A stretch of DNA of 64,000 nt, from NCBI GenBank assembly GCA_019843655.1, contig JACDQD010000105.1, positions 558,001 through 622,000 of the forward strand. Direction: 5' to 3'. A model generated the notes under the pieces. It ran no database searches, had not been told where the DNA came from, and worked only from the letters and a program-made list of their open reading frames with translations. The stretch's first letter is position 1. Each line of letters begins with the position of its first letter. The DNA is from Lethocerus indicus (lineage: Eukaryota > Arthropoda > Insecta > Hemiptera > Belostomatidae). Of this stretch, positions 33,286 to 46,018 are shown piece by piece. The position numbers and the translations under genes were made by a program.

Positions 33286-36200
33286 ATAGCACGGGGTATT
33301 AGCTAGTTAATATAGCATGTATTTAATATTTTATATTGATAATTAAAAAAAAAGAAATCATTCGTTATAAGAAAACTATCGGTCGAAACTTAAATCGGAC
33401 ATTGCTGAAGTTACATTCGTAATTATCTAAGAACCCTGTTACTTATTAAAAGAGCTGGGGAAGAAAGCGATCGAGTTTGTTTTCACTCAAGCTTCACCAG
33501 AGGAAAGAGGAGGCACAGCGCTGAGGTATAACTTGAGTGTTCTTGGGAATGGAGAGCCATTTGCTGCTGCTGCTAATGCAGGTCCTAGGAAAATTCTGGT
33601 TCAATAACCCACAAGTGAGATATTTCTGACAAATAGCTGGATATTTCCCGCTTCAATAACAAAAACGATGCAGAATCGATTTAGCCTAATTAAGTTTAGG
33701 AATAAGGCGGTAATTCGCACTTTATTCGTGGTATGAGTGTCCTATTAGTGAAGAATATTTTCAGGAAATAATTGTTTATAGGACTAATGGCCTTTAAATT
33801 TTCGCATCAGATGTTCGGGTTTCTGGCTGTCCCATTTTGGCTCTCCCCGATCTCGGAGTGTGAGTGGCTGAGTTCCATCGAAGGCACTGACCCGGAACGA
33901 GTTATCGTTTAATTAAAGGTTATATAGCTCAGTAGGCGTCCAAGTGCCCTGCTAATAGGCATGAAGGTATCGTAATAGGCATAGGCAGGGCCCCTAGTGA
34001 TTTGCTCCGTGTCTAATACCTGGATTAGTATCAGTATTTGCCCCCCTCCCTCCGCCATTCTGTGTTGTGGCAAACCGAATCCTATTAACATTCCCATTGT
34101 AATGACATCCTTGTTAAATTGCACAATTATTAACCGCTAGCTTCAATTTCCTCCGCTCGAATGAAGGTTTTCATTATAAACCTTTTAGCTGCTGTTGTAG
34201 AGATTTGTTTCTACATTTGCGGGACAATGGAACATCGAACAAGGCAGTATTCAGAATCCAATCAGCTTAATGATTCACCTCAGTAGTTTTCACCACAACG
34301 TGGTTTGGGTTTTATCTTTTTTAATGACTTTTTAAAAATTGCCTTTACGTTTGAAGTATGAGTTGTACTTTTCCATGCTGCCTGTAGCCGGGAATCTTGT
34401 ACTTATCTCCAGAGCCCTCATTTAAACTTCAGTTATGCTTTTAACGCTGTAACTCTTATTTTCCGTGAATTCTGTCTACTAATCGAAAAATACGTCATTC
34501 ACCGTACGAACAAACATCCGGGGCAAAAGTCCGGGCGAATATTCTGTATCTCGAAACCTAAAAGGCAGAAATTTATTTCCCATTCATACTCGAGAGATGT
34601 CTCCAGTTCCCTTCACGCCCACCGAACATCCGCCCACACGCAGAATAATGAGATGTAGAGATGAATGAAACCCCCATCCAGCAGAGCAGTATTTCCTTCC
34701 ATTAATTTTTCACTGTGTTAACAGACATGATTATCTGCTTCGGAAGTTAGTAACACGAAATTAATGCGATCTAGGTTACTGATGTTTGTGTGTTTTTCTG
34801 ATGAATGTAATGGAATAAGGAGGTAATTCTTTGTCTATTTTCTGTTCTGGGACTTCTCCCCAACACTAAAAATCAGGTAAGTGTCAAACGGTTGAGTTAA
34901 AGTCCAAATGCAATGGAGAGATTACTTTGAAGTCGTGCATATTGATAGTCTGTGCTAAGAGTCGCTCGTTTGATGTACAGAGAGGTAGATTAAGTCCTGC
35001 GGAACAGGCTCCAAGTAAATGTCACGGTTTAAAGTGAAGCCCTCGAGGGTGGATGGCCGGCTTGCAGGAAGCAACTTGAGAGGATTAACTCGGAGGGAGA
35101 GAAACCTACCTTGGAGGGAGTGGAGTGTTTCCGTCTGAGGGAGGAGGAGCGCACGGTTTTTAGATAATTTCCAAGTGGCACTTGACGGATAAGGCCGGTC
35201 CGACTTTAGACCTGTCTTTTGTCGGACACTCTGACACTGAACATTCGACACTTCAGACCGAACTCCTCGTCCAGTCCGCGCGACCGGTTTAATTAACCGT
35301 TGGCCTGCCCCAAGGTCTCAATCCGCCCTGTCGTCTTTTTAAGACACGACGAATTATGGAAGCGCCGTATCGTACATGTCCTAACCAGAATAAATCTGCG
35401 TACGTTCTGCTTCAAACCTTGTACGAAGGAAAGAAGACTACCGCCTCAACGTTTTTTTGTCAGTAAGAACCGCAGACAAAACGACATGCTTCAGTCTCAG
35501 TTTGATCACAATAAATTAAAATTTTGGTCGGTTTGATAACGTCATACACTCTTGTTACACACTTGTTGTTAAGCTCTTGACAAATCCAATTTAAACAGTT
35601 CAGTCGCCTGATCGTGGTTCCATTCTGGAATTTGATATTTCGTTTCTTGAATCTTGTCCAAATGGATAAACGGTGTTAAAATTTTACTTACTGGTATTTC
35701 CGATTTTAATTTATAACTCTGAAATATGACAAACCAGAAGCGAAGAATATATTTCTAAAATCTAGAAATGTCTGTTTATAAATAGCAGGGATCTGGAGAA
35801 ACGAATGAACAAATGCCTTCTCATTTCGAATATTTTATTTGAAGGATTTTCCATACTTTTTATTTGTTCTTAAAACAAATTTTTAAAATATTCCACTGCG
35901 TTGAAGTACAATTCTGGTAGATTAAGTGAAAGTGAATTGTGTATCCTGTGGTTTTGTGCCACGTAAGTGATCCGCCCACCGAAATGGATGCCCTGAGTTC
36001 CCTTTCTCAGCGTACCAAATGTTACTTACTCTAAACTATTATGATCACAGACCTAATTCCCAATCAACAGAGAATGTTGTTTGTGGCGGGCCAGTTGATT
36101 AGATTTTGATACTTTCTCTAAGCCTTATGAAATCATAAAAATGCCGAATAGCTTGTACTAGCACGTGAGTTAGCCCTATCATTATATAGCCTAGAGTCTA

Positions 36201-38232
36201 TATAAAATATAATTTATTTTTATTTAGAGTCTAAACATAACATATCGTTCGGGACATTTCGAATCACAACGTGAAAGCTAATTGACTCATTAATATATTA
36301 TTACGATTTATTCCATTACCTGTTAATTTTTAGAAACTTCAATAGCGTTTCCGGTAGAAAAATTGTACAACTTTGATTGAGCAGTTCTAACTGAAATTTG
36401 GCTGTATTTTAAAACAAAAACGATTTTTTATCAAATAATGTAATTTTATCTGCGCCAACTAGAATGCTAACTATTTCAGTATTTGAGCTTTAAGATTCAG
36501 TTGATAATAAACGGGCAGTAGTCGTGTTGTTAATTTCGCTATAAATCGACTTCAGTAAACCCGGTTATTTGTCCTGAATATAAACGCGGGACGTCGCTAT
36601 GATTAAATTAGAAATTCATATCGAGTATTTCGTATCTATTCGATATAACGTCCCACCCTTCCAATAAATCAAATCTACGCCGGTATTTCGCAATATTTAA
36701 AAATGTAAAGTTTATTCCTCACTGTAATTTGTTTTAACGCCCGTATTTCTTCGAGTTTTGATTTTTTTTACTGGCTAGTGCTGCATAAATTACGTTCGAT
36801 TGAGAGAAAAAGTACTCCCGCAGTTTACCACAATTTTCATTCGTCGTTTCTGAATTTCTTCTCCGCAGGACACATAACACAGATTTGATTTACACGAGAA
36901 ATGTCCGCCCTCTGGTATTCAAGAAACATACATGTTTTAGGACGCTAGGAAAGTAATCTTGCGCTTCCATCTGTCAGGTATGCTTATATGAGACGTCTCA
37001 ATATGATTTTGTTTACAGATCGGTTTCGCAGGAAGGCTGTGTTTTATAGCATCACCAAAATTATTATTTATTTTATTTCCGACTTTAATTACTATTTTGT
37101 TTATTTATCGTAATTTGACCTAAATTATTATTAATTTTACAGCACTACTATATTAAGTCTTCAACACGTTTTATACCTGCAATACTGCAGCACGGAATTT
37201 ATAAAGACGTTTTTAAATCACAAATGATAAGTTTAAATGTGCATGTTTCTGGTACTAATATACGCTCCTGTATGTTTTTGTGCCACTTGTTATTGTAACC
37301 AACCACTGATAAAATTAAGAATGGTCATTATTACATCACAATTACTATACACGCGCTACTATAATGCAGTATTTGCGTGTCATGTTTTAAGGAAAAATGA
37401 ATTTTCCATTCTCTCAGGTAATTTTAGAATAACGCAACTGATTATTATCAGGGCTCGAAACTTAAGAAATATTTTCAATGAAAACCAGAATTGACTTTAT
37501 TATGTTCTATCGTGTGTTCGGTAACAATACAAGTTCTCGAAAGTAAGGGCGTTAAGAAAAGTGGCGAACTAAATTTACTACTAATGATAGCAGCTTTTAT
37601 TTATACATTTAGCGGTTTAGTCGAGTCATTGGGTATATCGGGCGGGCGGTTCCTTACCTATCGTCGATTTTTGTATAACCTATTTCTTTAATAATACTGA
37701 ACTCTACCAATAATGTTTCTGCATGTAATTGTTTCTGTTGTTATCTAATGGTAATAGTAAATCCATAGTAACGGGGGATTAATTGTTTGTCTCTTCGCGG
37801 CAGTAGGGAGCCATCTGCCACCGCTAACTCCAACCTGTATTCCCCCACCCCCGAGTTATGCTCTGTATTAAGGGGTTGTTGTAGTCAGGATGTTGGGGCG
37901 GTTAACCCCCATCCCTCTCTCTCCCCTTCGCTTCCGATATAATTCAATAAAATGGATGCAGTTGAGGGTCGCTTAATGGTTCGAGCTTAACGATCTGCGT
38001 ACTGTTCACCCCTCTGAACCAACCCTTATAATCCCCATTCGGACATCGACTTCCCCCCCTCTTATGTGACAGATACCTCGTGCTCAGACAGGCTGCACAC
38101 CTGTCGATTAATTCACTTTGCAACGGGTTGACGAAATGTTGCTACAGTGTAACTTGTTGTTTCATAATATATTTAAGAGTATGGAATTGAGATAGAATCT
38201 CTGTTAGGCCCATAAGGAGATGTACGATGCAA
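33286..38232. other. Intronic sequence without a recognised gene
   Basis: It contains a weaker fused splice-site candidate at 34876 (separate entry) and a still weaker one at 37417 (TCTCTCAG|GTAATT). Frames at 34955-35251 (-) and 35300-35536 (+) have no domain. A G/C-rich patch lies at about 37790-38110. No gene is recognised. Confidence 0.45.
34827..34882 (+). promoter_or_regulatory. Weak candidate recursive splice site 3
   Basis: AATCAG|GTAAGT (junction 34876/34877) has a perfect donor half. Its pyrimidine-rich stretch (TCTATTTTCTGTTCTGGG, ACTTCTCCCC) ends 14-17 nt upstream of the AG, with AACACTAAAAA between them; CACTAAA could serve as branch site. No second donor follows within 60 nt. 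It is clearly weaker than the sites at 2.8 and 33.2 kb. Confidence 0.3.
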
Positions 38233-38870
38233 TTATTCGACTACCCAATCACTGTATAGACGATATAGGTACGAACATTCATCCAATCCTCTGAAAAACC
38301 GGGGTCGGAACTCGGAAACTTGAACTTCACAATGTAACAATGCTGGAAGTGATGTGGACGGATAATGGCTTGCACCGAAGAAAAGGAGGCTGAGCAACGG
38401 AAGTAATGAGAAACTTGAATATGGCGCAGCGTTGGTAGCCACCGGCAGGCTCAAAGCTCGACACTGGATTTTCAACCAATTAGCTTCAAGCGCACAACGA
38501 ACGATCCGGTCGCCAGCATGACTGTGATTGATTAATGCACGCGCCCGGGGGAAGACAAGGGAGATGAGGAGGTAGGGGAGTTCTTTCTTAAAAAAGTCGT
38601 AAGGATTATGTGGTGGCGACGTGCTTCGTTCCCGGCAGGCATACAATCTATGCTACATTGTTACAAACATAGCTAGTAGTGTACGCTAGACATGGAGGTT
38701 TTAACACGTCCCTGTCTAAGGGCATCAACGAGCAAAATGGTTGGGTCAAGTTCGCTGGATGGATGACTACATCGCCGCGTACAATGACGATAGAAACACG
38801 TGGATGAAATAGATAGATAAGGATGAAAAGAAGAGAAAAAAGAGTATTACAGATATTGAACATTTTTTGG
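38233..38870. other. GC-richer block with long domain-less - strand frames
   Basis: Two - strand frames (38233-38646 and 38648-38863) cover this block, which is less AT-rich than its flanks. The predicted peptides show no domain, signal peptide or low-complexity origin that I recognise. It may be an old repeat or a conserved non-coding block; I have no positive evidence that it is a gene. Confidence 0.25.
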
Positions 38871-41239
38871 AAATATTAAAATTAATAAGAACTAACTTCT
38901 CAGATAAGTGTAATATTCATTCAAAATATATATATTCTAATTCTTTTCACGGCATATAATATAATGAGACGTTTTACTACGGAGTTATAGAATAGTGTAA
39001 GCAGTAACTAAATTCAATGTCAGATGGCAAATACCGTAGCAACTTCTTTTAAATCATTGCGGACATTATTAGAAATGTGGAGCTCTTGAGTTCAGTCTTT
39101 GGCCACGTCTTTGTTTTATTGGTTTCCTGATTGTTCTTTTCGTGTTAAGTGTGTGTGTGCGTGCGTGCGTACGTGTGTGTGTGGGTGCGCTGGACATCAA
39201 CACGCGTGAACGTGGTCGTGTGCGTAGGCGATTAACTTTTAGTGGCCCCCCTCGGACGGTCTCCAACCGTTAAGGGTCATGGAGAAATTGGATGAGTCAA
39301 GGACTGAGGAAATGAAAGGATTGAGTGGGCGGCGCTCCCTCTCATCCTGCTTGGGGTATTAACAGGATTTGCTAAGGTTGTCCCTTTGCCCATCGGCCGG
39401 CCCCCGGGAATTAATCCGGACTAAGATTACATTCCCCCTTCAATTTCTCCCCTACTTGCCCCATTCCAATGATTCAGGTACAAAATGCATCTACCGCTAG
39501 ACTGCCCCTGTGTATGGTCGTGCCCACCAATAATCCGCTAGTAAATTTTTTATAGAAATTACATTCAGACGTTTTTCTTCACATTCAGTGTTTCCTGACG
39601 TCTGAAATATCAACAATATCGGATCCATTTTCGTGTTTCTCTCGCATTCAATCGTTGGCAAGAGAATAATATATACGGAGTTAAATTATTTCGTTACTAA
39701 AATAGATAAATTGATATCATCAATACTGATAACTCACTTTTACTTTTATCGTAAAACCGATTTCTTTAAGTTTCTTCCCATTTCGTGTTTGTGATAAACG
39801 CTACACGCTTGATATCATGGTCTAAGCACAGGGATAGCACTCTTATTTTCTGAAAATCGATAGCCCTGCGTCTTTGTGTTGAAGCCGTTCAAAAACACAG
39901 TGGCTCGGCTGTGGCAGGCCTGTGAGCAGCGCTTCCATTAAAGCAAACTTAATTGGGACTTACTGGAAATAATCCGGCCTCGGCCCTGGCACCTACTGCC
40001 CTTCTGCGGTTGGGGATTAAAAGCTGGGCAGGGATCAGTGCTCTTTTCAGGCCTCGTACCTCCTTAAACATTTTTTTGCCCAACTTTTTTGTTTGTGAAT
40101 CTTCCCCAGGATGGTTTTACCGGAGCTCCTGTACTGTAAAAGCATCTCTGTCCGTAATTGAATTAACCAGTCTCTTGCTTTACGATGTTTCACCAATCCG
40201 AGCGCAAACAAGATAAACTAGGCTTTCCGTTAATGTCGGTAGAGCTAGACATTATTCTTTTTATAAATAACGGCGTAAATATTCTAATAAATTTAATATC
40301 CAATAGAAGACTGATTACGAATGTTTCTACTTTGTAATTCAGATTATAAATTATTAAATTAATTCAGATTATAATGACAGTAACGTTTATTAATTAGTAA
40401 CTGGATGATTTTTGTTTATTTATTGCTTTGTTTGCGGTGGCACCATCACGGCTGGTGTATTGAACAGGACACCATTTTCGGCCTCCCGCAAAATACTTTC
40501 ACTTCATCCTTCCCTATATGGTGAAAATACTCGGTTTCTCTCAACGGTTGTGGGAGAATGGGAGACAAATGAGAAGGGTTTTAAAATCTGAACGGAATTA
40601 ATGGGTTGAAAGTTGCAAGTTGGTCCTACGCGTACCACGAGGACCGGTCCGTTGCGCAACGGCGGTAAAAGCTTTAAAGTTCTGTGTAAAGTGGTGGCTT
40701 GTCAGTGTATCTGGACCGTCTGACCTTCACGTATTACCCGACGGGGCATTCCGGAGAATGTTCCCTAACCCACTTTCTACTTTAAGCGTTTTCTTGTCTT
40801 GTAAAAAAGTCACAGGTGAACACACGCTTATGAGTCCGTCTCAACACAACAATTTGATTGAACCCTGATGGAATGACAGAATAGATCCTATACTGCACTG
40901 GTTTGACAAAGTATCTAGCATCAAGTTAGTAATACAGTTAGTTACTAATGATTAGGTAGTATATGAAAGATCTTAACTATCTCAATACACTGTCAATGTA
41001 ACTACCCCCCTAAATAGCCCTTTGTGATTTGTTTAAAATTCAATTTTTTAATTTGTCTTTATAAAACCTCTAAAGATTTAACTTTATAAAGATTATATTT
41101 TGAATCTGTATCAGACTAAATTTTTAAATTGTAATGAGAAAATTGTTTTATAGAGGTTTTGCTGTAAAATTTCGAATATAGGCTGTACCTTCGGACTCGA
41201 AGGCGTTTCTGTATCTTTCATCTTTTATCACGCATTGAT
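38871..41239. other. Intronic sequence without a recognised gene
   Basis: It holds a GT/GCGT-rich run at 39150-39184 and a 15-bp repeat TAATTCAGATTATAA at 40335 and 40360. No gene is seen. Frames at 39953-40216 and 40620-40868 (+) have no domain. Confidence 0.45.
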
Positions 41240-41292
41240 CCTCCACGTGGAGGTATAAATATTTAACTTTTAGCTGGAAGTTAGTCATTGAA
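41240..41292 (+). promoter_or_regulatory. Palindromic E-box next to a TATA-like box
   Basis: The perfect 14-bp palindrome CCTCCACGTGGAGG (41240-41253), centred on a CACGTG E-box, is followed directly by TATAAATA (41254-41261). About 30 bp on, TAGTCATTG loosely resembles an arthropod initiator. The layout fits a core promoter on the + strand, but no start codon or transcript was found for it. Confidence 0.25.
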
Positions 41293-43529
41293 CATTTATA
41301 GCACGTCCTCCCGCACTCCTACCGACGTCTTGGCAGTTGTAGTTGGCATTCTGCTCGTCTCAAATTATCGACTCCAGTATCTCTTTTCTTAACTGGGCAC
41401 AGATTATTTTCTTCTTTATCGATGTTTATTGTATCGCATAAAAAAGAATCAAGACCGTGAGGGGAATGAAACAGTCGTTGGGCACTATTTTGAAGGTATA
41501 GTGTTCTAGTTCTTTCTATGATTTTGTTTGTAGGTGTATGTTTTGTTTAGAGATGTATTTATCTACTCGTTTTTTTTCCTTTAATGTGCGTCAACACCCA
41601 TTACATTTCCTCATAGTCCGTATAACTTATTGGTAATCAAATTTCGCAATTTTACATTAGTCATAAGTTCTCACATCACTGTATTTAGGTCAAAATGTCG
41701 TTGCTAAAAAATATTGTTACATTCGAGAATTGTACATATGTTCACTTTATCAGTTTTCATATGAATTATAATAGGGGAGAAAGCTAAACCTGAACTGGAG
41801 AGTTGGCTGAGTTTACGCAGGAGTTTTCGACCACTTGTTGCTGGTTCTCGCACAAATGGTTTTAGAAAGGGGAGCTAAGGCGAGGAAGATGAGCCCAATC
41901 ATTAAATCCCTTCCCTTCTCCTTCTTTACCAACCGGAAAAACCTTTTTGGCTCTTTTTTATTACCTAAACATCTCATTATTTATTTATTTTTTTTAGCCA
42001 GAATTAAAATTATGTTAGTCATTAAATTAGTTATCCGTTTACTGAAGATTCAGTAGTTTTTCCTTTCCCTTATACCAAACCGTTTTTTTTTATTTATCTT
42101 TCCAACGGCATTTAAATGGCAGTGAATAATTTAAGTTTTACTGACGCATAATATATCCTGCGATACTGTGGGGGGACAGAGAAACCACTGGATACGGTTA
42201 TTTTACAACATAAGTCAGTCTGTAACAACGGCTGGAGCGGATGGAGTATAGTCGGTGGTGTGGAGCATACTCCCCCTTTCGGTTTCTTCTTATCATCTTA
42301 TTCCTTTTTCTCTACTGCGGTTGTCGCCACAAAAGCCGGACGGTCGATCGACCGTGACATGGACATTTCCCCATTGTACGGACTAGACGCTTCACTCGCA
42401 TTCAGAACAGGAATGCTAAGGATAAAAAAAATAAAGAAAAAACCGCCCCCCGTCCCCTGGTGGAATTAGGAACGCTTTTCGGTAGTAGATTACACCTGAG
42501 AAATGAAGGTTCTCTGTAATAAACACAGTCACCTTCTCACTCTACAGTACAATAGGTTGATTCACTTGTTCAGTTGCTGCAATGGCCAGTATTGCACCGA
42601 TTTTCCATGAAAGTTTATTGTTACGAACCGTTCCGACGATTATTAAATCGAAACTAACTTACAAAAAATGTTTTATAGCATCAAAATAGATATCCGATTA
42701 CATCATCAGTGTCACAATATTATCATCGACCCTTTTTTGTCTGCGGCTAGAAACCAGAGACCAGCGTACGTCCAAATGACCTATCTGCAACTAATACTAT
42801 GCAACTGATACTAAACGACTCCTGGAGGAGGCGTGAAGCCGTATCTGGCACCAGATTTAACATGCTCGAGGAAATTGAAAGCCATGAAATATCTGGATCA
42901 TCAAAACGATTTTTCTATAATCGTTTTTTCTTGTTTGTTCGTTCCACCGAAACGGTTAATCGGTTAGATAAACTGCCTTTCTGTCTTCGGACGATAAAAG
43001 GATTTTAAAACGTCCTCCTCCTAAAATAGCGCTGTGCGGACGGGTCAGTGAACTGTCCGGAACGAAATATATATTTTCAATTTGAGACTGGCTGGGAACG
43101 TGGCTAGGGGGCCAGTAAATCTCCGCTAACCGGTTGACGCTTCGCGTGTTTCCAGGAACGCGGCGACATAATAAAGTTACCGATAATTCGAGTCACGTAC
43201 GACTTTGTTGAGTCCCCCGCCCCCACACCCAACCGTCACCGGTGACGCTCGCAGTCACGACTCGAACGAGACTGCGTTCCGCTTCTGCATCTTAAAAATG
43301 TCCTCGGGACACGCTTAACCCGCGCACGGCGGCCCAGTGCGATATTGCTACCTCTGGATGTCGTGGTCTCATCACGTTCTTCGACATCATTTGGTCGGTT
43401 TGACGAAATACTCCTTGGAAGATTCCATTCAAAAAGTGCTCTCAAATGAAACACGTCGCTTAAGAGAGGAGAGGCGCCGAAATTGCTCGAAGCACAGAGT
43501 CACATCAGCGGGTGGAGGCAGATGATCAT

Positions 43530-43532
<3 letters not shown>
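41293..43532. other. Intronic sequence without a recognised gene
   Basis: It contains a 14-bp tandem pair (TGCAACTAATACTA / TGCAACTGATACTA, 42786-42813) and a perfect palindrome, CGTCACCGGTGACG (43234-43247), in a CpG-rich patch at about 43080-43350. Overlapping frames on both strands at 43236-43525 look like by-products of that patch. Confidence 0.45.

Positions 43533-43586
<54 letters not shown>
43533..43586. repeat. (AT)n microsatellite, about 27 units
   Basis: An uninterrupted AT dinucleotide run, the longest in the window. Confidence 0.95.
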
Positions 43587-43588
<2 letters not shown>

Positions 43589-45587
43589 GAAATCCTCGCA
43601 GTTCACGTTTCGTAGCATAAATTTGACCTAAATCAATATAAATTTATATATTTATATCAGGGATGTTACTAATATGAGTGACAACATCTCGCGGTGTCTT
43701 TCACAATTACGCACAGGCAAATGTTATTAACAAAAAAAATATTATAAAGGATATATGATAAAGTCGTCATGTCATTTCGCACACTTTTAATTTTACATTC
43801 AGTCGTGATTTATATATATTCATTCGTATTCCGACTCAGTTGAGGGCAGTGTTATTGTTCTATTAAAATGAGGACGGCCGATTTACCGATGGAAAGTTTC
43901 TAGATTTGTCCAGTCAGGAGACCCAACTGAGTTATATCGGGCATTGTGTTGAACCAACGGCAGCTGCGTGTTTCTGCGTTTGCATGTTTAGCACAGCCTT
44001 TTTTTATTCGGTGTACGCGTTTAAAATATAACATTTAAAATTCAGATATGTGCACATTATTCACTCGAGTGTAGTGAGTTGTTCATGCAGCGAGAATTAT
44101 AGTTCGGAAGGTGAAATTGACGTGTATGCAATTACGATAAGTGTGAAAGGAAGGAAAGTCTTTTCGTGCACCGCGACTATCGGTCTTATAAAGAATCCAG
44201 ATGAATAAGCCAGATCAGAAAATTTTCGCAGCTTACCAACGATTCAAGAACAGCATTTTAATTTATGGTGTGAAGAATCCGAAAAAAGACTTTGGAAAAT
44301 TGGTCTTCAGTGTTTTCAGAATTTTTAATTAATTCAAAGATAGATACACATTGCGCATCTAAAGTTCATTCGATCTATAGATTTTACACAGTGCTGAAAT
44401 AAATAAAAAAAATTAAATTTAGACATTCATTAACAGCAAATGTTAATCACGGTCCAAATGATCGAAAATTCAACAAAATATAGCACAACAATGCCATTTC
44501 GAATCCGTCGCGAGGGTCATTAATTATAAAGGAAATTTAATTTTCTGGGCTGTCATTTTATGGAGACGCCGTGGATAACGCAAACGATGTTCTTGTAGCA
44601 ATAAGTCAGTGAACATGACAAGTGACCATTGTATTTACTTTGTGGTGTTTCTGAGAGACCGTACAGTTTGCAGATGGACAAGTCAAAGCGCTGAAACGAC
44701 GTTCAAATTATGAAACATAACTTATAGTCAACGTTCCATTATTCTATCCAACAATTTGGAAGAAAGACAAGTCGTGAAAATGGTTTTTCGAGCCCATTAA
44801 CATGAACGGGAAGATACGAACATTTGGGTATCTTGCCAGAGGAGTGTTCCGTATATTTTATAATAATGATATTTAAATAATATAAATTATAACCAGATTA
44901 CTGTAATTATGTGTAAAACACACAGTACCATTTTAAATATATTTTAATTTACTTTTTATATTATAAATGCACAAGTTCTTTATACATCGACTGATGCTGT
45001 GGGCATTCATTCATCTGTAGCACAGGAAAAGAATATGCCGAAGAACATGAGAACTCATTTGGATTGCATTGGTGCTATAGAGAATCTATTTTCTTAATTG
45101 TCCCGAAGTGTTATTAATTTAGGGGATGCTTTTTAGCGAAACCGGCTGAAATTCTTCCGGGCGAAAGACTGGAAGGAAAGTGTTTTTTTTGGTAGGGAAG
45201 AAAAAGTTTTCATTTCTTAGGGAGGACTTAGTTTTCTTTTCTTGGAAAGGGGCAAAGTTTTCTTTTCTTAAGTAGAGATAAACAGACTTGCTATAAAATA
45301 ATCGGCAAATTGAAGGAAGAGGTAGTCCAGGTAATGCGGCAGGTGCGTCAATGAGCATTCCGAGCTCGTTGATGTGTAGCGTAGCCTGTGCACCGTAGAA
45401 CCTCAACCGGGTTCTAATACTAAATAGTTCAGGTTAGCATTGAATAAAACAATAGTAAGTAGTCGTAGATTTTGATTGTCACAATTGGTAATTCATTTTT
45501 ATTGGTGGCTTTTCGGATGTACAAGGGCGCAGTGACATTTGTGTAACTTCTAATTTCCCACAGCTAAATCTCAAGCGGTCCAATTTC
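43587..45587. other. Intronic sequence without a recognised gene
   Basis: AT-rich. A - strand frame at 45119-45406 has no domain and reflects A/T-rich runs. Nothing else is seen. Confidence 0.5.
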
Positions 45588-46018
45588 TTAATGAATAATA
45601 TTTCTATAGTTCTTTTTATACGGTTCAGCGCATAATATTGATGTCATCTCATAACAATGAGTAGTTCTACAACCCGTTGAAATGTGTTCACGGTAATAAT
45701 GACTTGGGCCGCGGTAGGTGGGACTGTTGGGGGGGGGTCTACCCGCTTTACCATTATACCTTAGGAGCTCTGTGCCAGAAATCACGCGTCGTGGCACAAA
45801 GCGGCAAGAGTGCCAAGGCACGTACCTCCCGCCGACATGTATTGTTTTTGTCTTCTCCCCTTCGAGTTGAATACGAGTTTAGTAAGGTCATTGTCGGCGT
45901 GGTACCGGGGCGTCGATCGATGAGGTCATTCAAGCCTACCACAGGTGGCCAACCGCGACCGTTACGTAGAGTTAAACCGACTTTGTGCACCTATCTGGGT
46001 CTGAACGCGGTTTAGTAC
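45588..46018. other. GC-richer block with open frames on both strands
   Basis: Frames stay open on + (45677-46015) and - (45588-45821, 45754-45990) because the block is less AT-rich; a G9 run lies at about 45730. None of the peptides has a domain I know. The block could be a conserved non-coding element or an old repeat. Confidence 0.25.

Noticed and set aside
37405..37425. TCTCTCAG|GTAATT as a further recursive splice site
   Set aside because: The acceptor half is good but the donor half is weak, and no second donor follows.
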